A stretch of 33,648 nt of DNA, from positions 1 to 33,648 of the IMG/VR virus record IMGVR_UViG_3300006874_000055, one strand, 5' to 3'. This stretch comes from a virus. Numbering within the stretch: the stretch's first letter is position 1; every line of letters begins with the position of its first letter. The notes below the pieces were generated by a model. It worked only from the letters and a program-made list of their open reading frames with translations. It searched no databases and was not told the origin of the DNA. This document shows positions 6,702-14,369 of the stretch, one piece after another. The translations under genes and the position numbers were made by a program.

Positions 6702-8270
6702 CTATAGTATTTGAAAACTTCCGTTGATAGATTGTGAGCCTTGCAGATTGACTTTGGTGGTCTTTCTGACATCATATCCTTTGGCTCTGCTCAGGCGTAT
6801 GCGTTCAGTCATATGCCTATAGGAGTAGTTGTTCATATCGAATCCGGTTTCATAACACCTCAGATCATCAGATATATCATAAACATCTGCCACATCTTTA
6901 CTTTCATGCAATCTGAGCAATCTGCCCAGGGTTTGACTGAACGTGTTGTAATCCTTTATGGATTCCGCAAGAACCGCATTATGAAGGTTGTTTATCGACT
7001 TACCAGTTGAATAGGTGGCATAGGTAGCAAACAGTATGGAGTCTGTATTATTCTCCAGATGCCTTTTTATGATTGCCCTATTTTCCTTAGGTGTTTGACC
7101 ATCGGCATAGAAAATGGACTTGTTGCACAAGGTGGCTGTGGCATCTTTCAGCCGCTTGCCGTATCCAGTTTTGATGTCAATGAAAAACACGATGGTGTTA
7201 CCCTGGAGCCTGGACAAAAACTCCGCAATCCAAAAGATGCGCTTCTGTGAAGTGCGTATGTTTTTCATCTCAATATGGAAGACATCTTTGTTGTCTATGT
7301 CGGCCCTGGATCGGAGTTGGGATAGCTTCAATTTGAAATCATCTGACGCATAATCCAGCAGCATCGGGTTATACCTTATGGGAGTGGCATATCCAAGGTC
7401 TGTGAGGTCTTTTTCAGTAAGAGTACATACCACAGGCCCAAAGTTGGCCAATAGGGTGTAATAATCGGCATTGTCTTCTGCGAGTATGGTTCCGGAAACC
7501 CCAGCCCTGGTGTTGACATTCTTCGTCTTGTATATGATATCTTTGATGCTTGCGGCTTTGGCGCGATGCACCTCATCCACATAAAGGCCACCAAAATGGA
7601 GGAAGAAATCATCATCAGCATTCTTCAACGTCTGGAAGTTACCTATGATCACGTTGGCATCATGCACTCCCCTATCCTTCTTTTTGATCTTGCCGTGAAT
7701 CATCTTGGGTTTTATGTGTCTCCATCTACCACAAGAATAGTCATCGAAATCATCATACATCTGGATAACAAGGTCTGAATCTGGACAAACAATGAGCACC
7801 TTATCATATCTTCCCTTATGGAGCAGGTAAGAGACCACCAAATAAAGAATAAGGGTTTTACCAGCATTCATGGAAAGATGACCAAGGCAATAGTTGTACT
7901 TGATTATCTTGTATGCTGCAGCAATCTGAACTGGCCTCGCATTATACTCATGATCTTTCATGAGTTCATTACAGAAGTTGGTAAAATCCTCCTTGCTTAT
8001 ATCATTGAACACCTCTTTCAATCCAACAAACTTGGCATCATAACCCAGTCTCTTGCAATGATCCATACAATCCTTCCAAAGTCCTACGGGTATGGCATTG
8101 CCACCCCTGGACATGAAGTTGATGACACCATCCCATCCTGGATTGCCTCTACTTCTGAATCGCCAGTTTTTTAGCTTCTTTTTGTAGTGGTAAGAAAGGG
8201 ATCGCTTTTGGTTTATGTCATCATAATTGATGACGAACTCATTTGAAGAAGGATCGTATGTGAGTATCAT
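6702..8270 (-). CDS. uvsW: UvsW-like superfamily 2 DNA helicase
   Basis: This 522-aa protein shows SF2 helicase motifs in order: a Q-motif-like RPVQIAAAY (about 112-120), Walker A MNAGKT (134-139), VLIVCPDSDLVIQ (motif Ia), DEVH (232-235, motif II), VSGTI (motif III, about 258-262) and QTLGRLLRLHES (motif VI). Length and layout fit T4 UvsW, an ATP-dependent helicase that unwinds R-loops and drives fork regression and branch migration in recombination-dependent replication. The N-terminal 100 residues would correspond to the UvsW DNA-binding domain. Its start overlaps the stop of the upstream UvsY-like gene by four bases. A generic phage DEAD/DEAH helicase is the alternative. Confidence 0.82.
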   Translation of the reverse strand: MILTYDPSSNEFVINYDDINQKRSLSYHYKKKLKNWRFRSRGNPGWDGVINFMSRGGNAIPVGLWKDCMDHCKRLGYDAKFVGLKEVFNDISKEDFTNFCNELMKDHEYNARPVQIAAAYKIIKYNYCLGHLSMNAGKTLILYLVVSYLLHKGRYDKVLIVCPDSDLVIQMYDDFDDYSCGRWRHIKPKMIHGKIKKKDRGVHDANVIIGNFQTLKNADDDFFLHFGGLYVDEVHRAKAASIKDIIYKTKNVNTRAGVSGTILAEDNADYYTLLANFGPVVCTLTEKDLTDLGYATPIRYNPMLLDYASDDFKLKLSQLRSRADIDNKDVFHIEMKNIRTSQKRIFWIAEFLSRLQGNTIVFFIDIKTGYGKRLKDATATLCNKSIFYADGQTPKENRAIIKRHLENNTDSILFATYATYSTGKSINNLHNAVLAESIKDYNTFSQTLGRLLRLHESKDVADVYDISDDLRCYETGFDMNNYSYRHMTERIRLSRAKGYDVRKTTKVNLQGSQSINGSFQIL

Positions 8271-8779
8271 CTCGACAAGTCAATTTTAGATTGAACACCG
8301 TATATCATCTTATCAACAGTGGCAAGAGAACCATTCAAATGCTCTATTTGTCTATTAAGGTCATCAATAAGACCATCTGTGCTTGCTAAGTGTATATCCA
8401 GATACGCATCCCTATCCAGGGTGGTGGGTTTGCGTTTCTTTTCCTCATCCTTGAAGAATGATGCGTAGAAACTGTTTATGGCCTGAGATTTTTGGGTTTT
8501 CCTTTTTCTCAAAATACCAGACAAAGTTCTGCTGAACGAGTATCTGTGGGCTATGATCTTTTGTCTGAGTTGATATAGCTTTGGGAGACCGTCATTCAGC
8601 TTGTCAGTAGAGGAGAACATGGTTGATAACTGCTTCACCTCTGCATTAAGCCTGGAGGCTTGCACTGCCATTTTATCGGCAGGTGATTGCTTCTTAGTTT
8701 CTTCTTGTGGCTTCTCTTTCTCCGGCTCAGAGAAGAGTGAATTCATCATCGCCTTTTCTTTTTCGTTTTGGTTTGACAT
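8267..8779 (-). CDS. Putative UvsY-like recombination mediator
   Basis: This 170-aa protein has a Glu/Lys-rich, probably disordered first 40 residues, then a helical, basic region. Small phage recombination mediators of the UvsY type have the order seen here: a basic helical segment (RTLSGILRKRKTQKSQ), a D-A-Y-L region, then a long C-terminal helix (DDLNRQIEHLNGSLATVDKMI). UvsY loads the UvsX recombinase onto gp32-coated DNA. The gene sits between primase and UvsW in the replication operon and overlaps both neighbours' frames (8727-8779 and 8267-8270). Sequence similarity is weak, so the name rests mostly on architecture and context. Confidence 0.45.
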   Translation of the reverse strand: MSNQNEKEKAMMNSLFSEPEKEKPQEETKKQSPADKMAVQASRLNAEVKQLSTMFSSTDKLNDGLPKLYQLRQKIIAHRYSFSRTLSGILRKRKTQKSQAINSFYASFFKDEEKKRKPTTLDRDAYLDIHLASTDGLIDDLNRQIEHLNGSLATVDKMIYGVQSKIDLSR

Positions 8780-8963
8780 GTTCTATGACTACTGTTTTTT
8801 CTTTTTCTACCACTTCATCAATTTTGAAATCCCCAATTTCAACCTCCCCTTCATGCGTATCGAATTTAACAACACCTTTCCTCTTATACACCTTCAATTC
8901 TTTCAATACATCAGAGAAGAATTCTTCTTCCAATTTGTCTATTTCATCTTGGTTTATACCCAT
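8727..8963 (-). CDS. Small highly charged protein of unknown function
   Basis: This 78-aa protein starts MGINQDEIDKLEEEFF and is dominated by Glu, Lys and Val, ending in a basic patch PKRKRKG. Its start overlaps the end of the primase gene by 10 bases and its end overlaps the UvsY-like gene by 53 bases, implying translational coupling in the replication operon. No domain was recognised. The charge pattern suggests a small DNA- or protein-binding accessory factor; this is inference only. Confidence 0.7.
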   Translation of the reverse strand: MGINQDEIDKLEEEFFSDVLKELKVYKRKGVVKFDTHEGEVEIGDFKIDEVVEKEKTVVIEHVKPKRKRKGDDEFTLL

Positions 8964-10063
8964 ATCAAATCTAGTTCATCGTTGGAGAAATACGCACTCA
9001 GATCGGACTCCGGTACGCTGGTTTTTACTATAATATCGTTTATGTCCTTCAATTTCAAATCGGGGTCTATGTTCTCCTCTTCCATAAACTTGTCCCACAG
9101 AAACACCTCATTACCAGCTTCCATAGCCTTCAAAGATGCTTTCTTGCCTGCAGGATCGTTATCCATCAAGTATCTACCTTTGATGTTGAAGTTCTTTGTG
9201 GCACCGCATATGGCGAACGAGTTGCTAAGAGAATTGCAGTCCATTGTCCCCTCAGTGATTATATAAGGTCTCTGGAAATCTACGTGGAAAATGTTGTACA
9301 ACTCACTCAGAGGATTCATGATGCGTGTATAATCCTCTTTGATATCAGTGACACCAAAATGGCCCATCAAATCCTCCCAATTCATCAACTTGAAGCGAGG
9401 TATGCCTGGATGTTTGAGTGGTTTGAATACACCATTTTTCAGCATGGCGCTGATAACCTTACCTTCTCTGTTGGTATTGAAAGTCCATAATGAATCGTAG
9501 TATTCGCTATAGGCAAACACGTGGTTGATATTGTTACCTAGATGAATGTGTTGTTTCCTCTTCCTTAAATACTCCATCACATACCTTGTGTAGGAGGGGT
9601 TGGTCAACCTGAATTTATCCATTATCCTGGTGCGGTTTATGCACAGCTTGTTGACATCAACATTCATGTTGAGGGTATCCAGGAAAGATACACCACTGGA
9701 GAACAACCCATTTTGTATGTTCTTTTCAATGCTAGCTTTCAGTATGTCCATTTCAACATCAGTATATCCACCGATGCCGAAATAAGCCATGAAAGTGTCC
9801 AGGAAAGATCGCTGCCCACAGTTATAACAAACATACCTGAGACTGCTTTTGTACAGATTGCCCCGTTTTTTATGCTGATTCTTTGCGGAATCACCGCAAT
9901 AGGGACAAGCAAAGTTTATTCTCTCATCGAGGTCAACCCATTCTGTCTTCGGGCCAGAACCAAACTTCTTTTTCAAAAGGTCTGTCAAAACCCCATGAAA
10001 TTTGGAAAGCACATCCAGACCTTCATCCGGAGTGCTTTCCACATCTACGTTGTCGAATATCAT
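8954..10063 (-). CDS. DNA primase (T4 gp61 type)
   Basis: The protein (369 aa from ATG 10063; a GTG at 10069 would add two residues) starts with a zinc-binding module: CPYCGDS near residue 55 and CYNCG near 81, with intervening basic residues. A TOPRIM domain follows: ITEGTMDCNSL with the catalytic Glu (about 270), AICGA, and LMDNDPAGKKA with the D-x-D pair (about 300-310). This is the DnaG-type layout used by T4 gp61, which makes RNA primers for the lagging strand together with the replicative helicase. The gene lies directly behind the gp32 homologue in the same operon, and its 3' end overlaps the next small gene. Confidence 0.85.
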   Translation of the reverse strand: MIFDNVDVESTPDEGLDVLSKFHGVLTDLLKKKFGSGPKTEWVDLDERINFACPYCGDSAKNQHKKRGNLYKSSLRYVCYNCGQRSFLDTFMAYFGIGGYTDVEMDILKASIEKNIQNGLFSSGVSFLDTLNMNVDVNKLCINRTRIMDKFRLTNPSYTRYVMEYLRKRKQHIHLGNNINHVFAYSEYYDSLWTFNTNREGKVISAMLKNGVFKPLKHPGIPRFKLMNWEDLMGHFGVTDIKEDYTRIMNPLSELYNIFHVDFQRPYIITEGTMDCNSLSNSFAICGATKNFNIKGRYLMDNDPAGKKASLKAMEAGNEVFLWDKFMEEENIDPDLKLKDINDIIVKTSVPESDLSAYFSNDELDLIWV

Positions 10064-10084
10064 TGACACTTATCAGAGGATGGT

Positions 10085-11281
10085 TTACATTCCTGTGAGA
10101 TCAAGCGACTCTATCTCATCCAACACATCCGACATGTCATCAGATGACTCCTCCTGAGCAGGAGGTGGAGTAGCCGGAGCATCAACTTCAAACGGAGGTT
10201 CCTCCTGGGTGGTGTTTCCTGTGCGGATTTCGTCTGCTATGGCAGTGACATCAGAATCGATGTCTCCGAGATCAACATCTGCACTTACGCTGCCGCCATT
10301 GCCTGACAGCACAGGCTCACCCCCATCGATCTTCATTTCCTGCAAAGCATCAGGTTCTGCCTGGGGAGCTTCACCTTTCTTTGAGTTTTTGGCAAACTCA
10401 GAATAGTCGCGCCCACCTTTGGCACCGCGTTTGATGATGGCAGCGAACACATTCTCGTCCTGGACGATGGTGCGAACGATGTTGGTGGCCCTTTGCTTGG
10501 CCGCATCATCCATCGGCTGGTATTCATAGGCAGAGATATCAGGAGTTCCTTTGAGATACTCAAAGATGGCCTGCTTGAGACCTTCCTTGGTGATATTTTC
10601 GCGATCGTTGTCGTTGAATCCAGGCACCAGTATGGCTTTGGATGATGTCTGGAAAACACTCTTCTCGTAGGATGGCCCACTGCTGCCATTTCCATAGGTC
10701 TTGCGATCGATGGAAAGGACAAAATCACGACCATTCAGCAGGTCGTATGGGTTGACAGAAGGAATGCCCATTGTAGGGTCTCCTGTGATCAACTGCTCGA
10801 TGATGTCGTTGACCTGACCACCAAACCGGAAGATTTTGATCTTACCATTCAACTCAGGGTTTTGGGTGTCCTGAATGATCTGCACAGGAGAAAAATAGCG
10901 CACCTTGCGCTTGAAATTCTTCTGCAAATCCTGGTACAGGGAGTTGGGGTGTTCCCGAAGCACGAAAAACGCATCTGTGAAGATTCCAGAATGACCTCTT
11001 CCCAGGGAAGATGGACAATCAAACAATCCGCCAGGAATACCATTCTCTCTGCGGAAAAAGTACTGGAACTTTTTGATTTTGGATTTTGCTTTGGGATCGA
11101 GGTAGTACGGCAGGAATCGGATGATTGCTTTGTACGAACCTTTGTCTGGCAGACTGGGAGCATAAATGTTCTCGTCTGTGAAATCGGTTTTTTCTTCCTT
11201 ATCAACTAAATCGGTTGATGCGAAAGCCTCTTCCGAAAAGAGGTTTGCAAACAGCTGGTCTTGCTGTTGGTTTAATTCCAT
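10085..11281 (-). CDS. Single-stranded DNA-binding protein (T4 gp32 type)
   Basis: In this 398-aa protein, the N-terminal 70 residues have the loading and linker character of gp32. The core begins KGSYKAIIRFLPYYLDPKAKSK, followed by an aromatic-rich OB-fold region (KKFQYFFRRENGIPGG, KRKVRYFSPVQIIQD, LNGKIKIFRFGGQV). The C-terminal 80 residues are acidic and Pro/Ala-rich, ending DEIESLDLTGM, as in gp32 where the acidic tail recruits replication partners. It is longer than T4 gp32 (301 aa). I see only one cysteine (FDCPSS), so the T4 zinc site (His plus three Cys) is not conserved. It heads the replication operon behind a repeated AT-rich leader. Confidence rests on the RFLP start and operon context. 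Confidence 0.75.
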   Translation of the reverse strand: MELNQQQDQLFANLFSEEAFASTDLVDKEEKTDFTDENIYAPSLPDKGSYKAIIRFLPYYLDPKAKSKIKKFQYFFRRENGIPGGLFDCPSSLGRGHSGIFTDAFFVLREHPNSLYQDLQKNFKRKVRYFSPVQIIQDTQNPELNGKIKIFRFGGQVNDIIEQLITGDPTMGIPSVNPYDLLNGRDFVLSIDRKTYGNGSSGPSYEKSVFQTSSKAILVPGFNDNDRENITKEGLKQAIFEYLKGTPDISAYEYQPMDDAAKQRATNIVRTIVQDENVFAAIIKRGAKGGRDYSEFAKNSKKGEAPQAEPDALQEMKIDGGEPVLSGNGGSVSADVDLGDIDSDVTAIADEIRTGNTTQEEPPFEVDAPATPPPAQEESSDDMSDVLDEIESLDLTGM

Positions 11282-11284
11282 TTT

Positions 11285-11340
11285 TACTTCAAATTAATTA
11301 CAAATGTTACAAATACTTCAAATTAAACAACTTACTTCAA
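11285..11340 (-). promoter_or_regulatory. Repeated AT-rich leader of the gp32 gene, possible autoregulatory operator
   Basis: The 5' leader, read on the minus strand, contains TTGAAGTA three times (plus coordinates 11285-11292, 11314-11321, 11333-11340); the last ends four bases before the ATG at 11281. It has almost no G/C and little potential for structure. T4 gp32 represses its own translation by binding an unstructured A/U-rich leader, so this could be the equivalent operator. Binding is inferred. Confidence 0.4.
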
Positions 11341-11466
11341 CTAACTTTACATTAACGATATTCAACAAGATTCTAATTCAATTTATTTCTTAAATACCAA
11401 AAAGAAACCAAGTATGTGTGGTTTCCCTACAATATTTATAATGCACGTACCATTAAACAGTTTCAA

Positions 11467-12459
11467 ATGGGAAAAGAATTCGAAGATATGCTGAAAAACA
11501 CCATCGGAGACCAAGACCTTGAGTTTCCAGATGCGCAGCAGGAAGATAACAAACCCACAGACCTGGGAAAGGTTGAAACCTTGGCAGATAAAAGACGAGC
11601 TAAGGTGTCCAAATCCGCAGAAGAAGTGGATAAAGTGGGGTTTCAACCAGTACCAAGGGAGATACTCGCATCCAAGGGAGTTTTCTACCCTACCGATCTG
11701 CGTATCTCTGCAAGGCCAGCCACCACCAGAGAGATCATCCACTATTCAGGTATGGATGAGACTGATTTCAAGGACATCGGTACCAAGATTCAGTCTCTTG
11801 TTGATTCTTGCACCAGGATTTACATGAAAGGCAATAGAACGAATTGTAAAGACCTCTTGGAGGTTGACAGATTGTTCCTATTCTTCCTGATAAGGGATTA
11901 CACGTTTTCCACCAAGGAAAACATTCTCTATCATCATGCCAATTGCCCACATTGTGGAACTGTGGAAAAAATAGAGATAACCAGTAACACCCTGGGTTTC
12001 TCCAACATCAACCAAAAGCTGGTTGACAAATGGGACAAGGAACAGAACGCATTCGTGTTGGATCATCCCAAACTTCCCAACATGCCCCTGTTGTACCCTC
12101 CCACCATCGGAGTCATCAACTGGATTTTTGACTATGTACAGAAGCAGGAACTCAAGAAGAGACGTGGAGAAGGTGGCTATTATGACACTGCATTCCTCAC
12201 CCATCTGCAGTTCCTCGTATCGGATTGGAGACATCTGAGCGAAAGTCATCTTGAGAAGATAAACGAAGCCTATGTCAAGTTGGATCACAACCACATAGCA
12301 GCAATAAGAATGTTTGCGAAAAAGTTGAATATTGGTGTTGAACCTAAAATGGAAAGGAGGTGTGGTTCATGCGATGGGCAGTATGAATCGCTTGTTCGAT
12401 TTCCAGATGGATGGGCAACTCTTTTCGACGATCAAGATATCCTTGGAGAATTATTTTGA
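11467..12459 (+). CDS. Baseplate hub protein, T4 gp26-like family
   Basis: This 330-aa protein from ATG 11467 starts MGKEFEDMLKNTIGDQD; an upstream ATG at 11416 lies in the promoter-like region and is less likely. The central part (VPREILASKGVFYPTDLRI, then DLLEVDRLFLFFLIRDYTF, then HANCPHCGT) matches the layout of the T4 baseplate hub family: P-S/A-x-G-x-x-Y start, a D-R-L-x-L-F-x-L-I-R helix and a CxxC knuckle (Cys160, Cys163). A second CxxC (RRCGSCDG) near residue 313 may complete a zinc site. The protein would act in building the central hub of the baseplate. Its 3' end overlaps the next gene by 86 bases. Confidence 0.65.
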   Translation: MGKEFEDMLKNTIGDQDLEFPDAQQEDNKPTDLGKVETLADKRRAKVSKSAEEVDKVGFQPVPREILASKGVFYPTDLRISARPATTREIIHYSGMDETDFKDIGTKIQSLVDSCTRIYMKGNRTNCKDLLEVDRLFLFFLIRDYTFSTKENILYHHANCPHCGTVEKIEITSNTLGFSNINQKLVDKWDKEQNAFVLDHPKLPNMPLLYPPTIGVINWIFDYVQKQELKKRRGEGGYYDTAFLTHLQFLVSDWRHLSESHLEKINEAYVKLDHNHIAAIRMFAKKLNIGVEPKMERRCGSCDGQYESLVRFPDGWATLFDDQDILGELF

Positions 12460-12697
12460 TGTCCAAAACACCCTGTGGATAAAATCCGGCATTTCACCGG
12501 ATCAGTATCGTGATCTCCCATTTTACGAACTCCAGTATCTCCTGGACAAGTTCAGGGAGTTGAACGACAAACAGCAGGAAAATAAAGATGGAAGAAGTGG
12601 AAACGACTTCAACATGGATCGTCATATGCAAAGCATGCAACGCATGTTGAAGTCTAATCAGGTAAAAATGCCTAAACTACCAAAGGGATTGGGTTAA
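12374..12697 (+). CDS. Small protein coupled to the gp26-like gene
   Basis: From ATG 12374 (107 aa) it starts MGSMNRLFDFQMDGQLFS. Its first 86 bases overlap the gp26-like gene in another frame. AGGAGG at 12355-12360 could serve as a Shine-Dalgarno sequence, although 13 bases from the ATG is long. ATGs at 12383 and 12407 are alternatives. The recognisable part is GISPDQYRDLPFYELQYLLDKF, a soluble helical segment; the tail is polar and ends KLPKGLG. Small genes of this kind often follow baseplate hub genes in T4-like phages as assembly factors, but I cannot name it. The stop overlaps the stop of the converging gene. Confidence 0.65.
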   Translation: MGSMNRLFDFQMDGQLFSTIKISLENYFDVQNTLWIKSGISPDQYRDLPFYELQYLLDKFRELNDKQQENKDGRSGNDFNMDRHMQSMQRMLKSNQVKMPKLPKGLG

Positions 12698-12717
12698 CCT
12701 TCCCAATGCTTTTTCAC
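12678..12717. repeat. 40-base direct repeat, copy 1
   Basis: The copies at 12678-12717 and 13382-13421 match at 38 of 40 positions. They flank the tagged gene 12694-13281 in the same orientation. This copy contains the stop codon of that gene (TAA) where the other copy has CAA. Confidence 0.9.
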
Positions 12718-13281
12718 CAGGGCGAACATACCAGCAAAATCACCTGCATCTAGCATGCTTTTCAGCGACATGATCTCTTCTTTTGAGTAATCCCATGGCA
12801 AACTTTCAACGAAGAATTCACTTGCCTCATCATAAACACCTTCCCCTTCATAATCTGATGGGTGGGCATCATTGAGGTATGCTATCATGCCAACAGCATT
12901 TTTCTCATCTTTGTGCATGGTGTCAACAAACTTGGTGAGCATGTCGTCAAAAAATTCTCCACCAAGCTCCCTATAAAGATTCTCATTCACCCTTCTTCTC
13001 TTGGAGCGTTTGCTGAATTCTTCGAAAAGAGGCAATCTACCTTTCCTTACGGTGGATTTTTTGCTGGTTTTCTTTTCATCCACCCCACCTTTGGCATCTT
13101 CTTCGGTACAATTGGACAAAAAGTCGTACAGCTCTTCCTCACCAACACCCTGGTCTTTCCAGTAGTTGGCGCGATCTTTGCTGAAAAACTCAATATCTTC
13201 TTCATCAGATTCCCATGGTGATCCCACACCAGACCAATCTTCGAATTCTTTTATGATTTCTGCTTTTAATTTGTTGTTCAT
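12694..13281 (-). CDS. Acidic protein with an internal leader tag
   Basis: This 195-aa protein starts MNNKLKAEIIKEFEDWSG. An acidic N-terminal region is followed at residues 80-90 by KGRLPLFEEFS and then KRSKRRRVNEN, so the tag is internal and ends in V-N-E. The part after the tag (about 95 residues) is helical and acidic (ELGGEFFDDMLTKFVDT, ALVKKHWEG). If the tag is a processing site, maturation would remove the first 87 or 100 residues. The stop arises inside a 40-base repeat whose second copy reads through (HWEGQPNPFGKL), suggesting that this gene has a shortened C-terminus. Function unknown. Confidence 0.78.
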   Translation of the reverse strand: MNNKLKAEIIKEFEDWSGVGSPWESDEEDIEFFSKDRANYWKDQGVGEEELYDFLSNCTEEDAKGGVDEKKTSKKSTVRKGRLPLFEEFSKRSKRRRVNENLYRELGGEFFDDMLTKFVDTMHKDEKNAVGMIAYLNDAHPSDYEGEGVYDEASEFFVESLPWDYSKEEIMSLKSMLDAGDFAGMFALVKKHWEG

Positions 13282-13286
13282 GACTA

Positions 13287-13430
13287 TTATGATTTGAATG
13301 TTATCTTTTTATCATACCCTTTGCGCGCCACAAGTTTTTCCTTGTCTATCATGGTGGTTTTATTGCCGCCATACTTTAGCTTACCAAAGGGATTGGGTTG
13401 ACCTTCCCAATGTTTTTTCACTTTGTGCAA
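13287..13430 (-). pseudogene. Basic 44-47-aa fragment carrying the read-through C-terminus of the neighbouring gene
   Basis: The minus frame, from TTG 13430 or GTG 13421, reads VKKHWEGQPNPFGKL and then KYGGNKTTMIDKEKLVARKG, ending ITFKS. Its first residues VKKHWEG are the last residues of the gene at 12694-13281, where CAA has become a stop. It therefore looks like the 3' end of a related, longer gene left behind by recombination between the 40-base repeats. A real small basic protein is possible, but no convincing start codon is present. Confidence 0.4.
13382..13421. repeat. 40-base direct repeat, copy 2
   Basis: Second copy of the repeat at 12678-12717 (mismatches at 13400 and 13414), 704 bases away, in the same orientation. 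Confidence 0.9.
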
Positions 13431-13432
13431 GT

Positions 13433-14251
13433 TTAACTATTTTTTATTTTTCTGTATATGTCAGAGATGACATTTCCGGAAACTCCCATGTCTTTCAAAA
13501 GATTCCTCACTTTGTCTTTTGGTATACCAAAAAATCCAAACTTAGGACCATTACCATAGGCAAAATTGTCAAACACCATCTCCCAGTGTTGTTCAAACTC
13601 CGATACACCAAATAGTTTGGCAAGTTCAATCACAAACGGGAATCTTGTTCCTGGTAACCTTTTATTAGAGACATGGTATTCAGCAATAAATCCGAGCACT
13701 GGACCTCTCTTGTCAACTTCTTTGACATAAACATCTTTTGCTTTCCTAACATCCACATGCTTCTTGAATACACCTAATGCCTCCATGGCAGAGGTCTTGT
13801 CTGAAAATGAAGCATGGTCCAATAAAAGATCAAGTATATTAGATGTTTCCATGGAATTCATCCAGGATTTATGAGAAGCCTCCAGGAAGGGCAACTTGTT
13901 GACTTTAACATAATTCTTAAAGTATTGGCCTGCAACCCCCTCATACTGTATCAGCTTGTTCCATATATGCCAGCTGGTAAAATAATCAAAGCTTACAGGC
14001 TGGCCATTAACCAATATGGCCGTGCTGACAACATGACCATCTTCCAACATTTTCCTCATGAGGGCTTCTATAACACCCCCAGAAAATAAGTTGACAACGA
14101 AACTCCTGGCTTCTTTCTCATTCACATCCGCACCAGCTGCTTTCAAATCCCTAACAAAGAGATCATAGTCAAAATACTTATTCAGGTCCGAAAATTTGGT
14201 GGATTCATTTATGATTGTGAAATCAAAGAACCTTTTTAATCTATTGCTCAT
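13433..14251 (-). CDS. Tagged protein (MSNRL...NES leader), paralogue of 2214-2954
   Basis: This 272-aa protein begins MSNRLKRFFDFTIINES, with I-N-E-S at residues 14-17. The 114-aa protein at 14725-15069 begins MSNRLQKFGQDSSVNES, with V-N-E-S at the same positions, so a common leader is clear. The C-terminal region (FEQHW, FGFF, KDMGVSGNVISD) matches the tagged 246-aa protein at 2214-2954. An exact late promoter TATAAATA is 19 bases upstream. Like that protein, it has no recognised catalytic motif. A role as an internal head protein cut after I-N-E is inferred from the leader only. Confidence 0.85.
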   Translation of the reverse strand: MSNRLKRFFDFTIINESTKFSDLNKYFDYDLFVRDLKAAGADVNEKEARSFVVNLFSGGVIEALMRKMLEDGHVVSTAILVNGQPVSFDYFTSWHIWNKLIQYEGVAGQYFKNYVKVNKLPFLEASHKSWMNSMETSNILDLLLDHASFSDKTSAMEALGVFKKHVDVRKAKDVYVKEVDKRGPVLGFIAEYHVSNKRLPGTRFPFVIELAKLFGVSEFEQHWEMVFDNFAYGNGPKFGFFGIPKDKVRNLLKDMGVSGNVISDIYRKIKNS

Positions 14252-14270
14252 GATACATTAAATTTTATTA

Positions 14271-14278
14271 TATTTATA
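14271..14278 (-). promoter_or_regulatory. T4-type late promoter TATAAATA
   Basis: Exact TATAAATA on the minus strand, 19 bases before the ATG at 14251, preceded by the 7-base repeats and terminator of the upstream gene. Confidence 0.7.
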
Positions 14279-14280
14279 AC

Positions 14281-14308
14281 AAATAACAAATAACAAATAA
14301 CAAATAAC
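14281..14308. repeat. 7-base tandem repeat AAATAAC x4
   Basis: Four perfect AAATAAC units lie between a terminator hairpin and the late promoter of 13433-14251. Possible slippage tract; no function assigned. Confidence 0.9.
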
Positions 14309-14336
14309 AAAAAGGGTCATCCCGCAGGACAACCCT
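14308..14336 (-). terminator. Rho-independent terminator after 14370-14672
   Basis: Read on the minus strand, AGGGT...ACCCT (with an inner TCC/GGA pairing) forms a hairpin over 14336-14313 followed directly by five T residues. It lies 34 bases behind the stop of the membrane/basic protein gene and just before the next promoter, a sensible place to end that transcript. Confidence 0.7.
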
Positions 14337-14369
14337 CAAGAAAGCACCACTTAATCCATGACCAGTTAG

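Noticed and set aside
11433-11440. TATAAATA on the minus strand upstream of gp32
   Set aside because: It is about 150 bases from the gp32 start, far outside the 13-27 base spacing of the other boxes, and could equally be part of a plus-strand promoter for the gp26-like gene; left uncalled.
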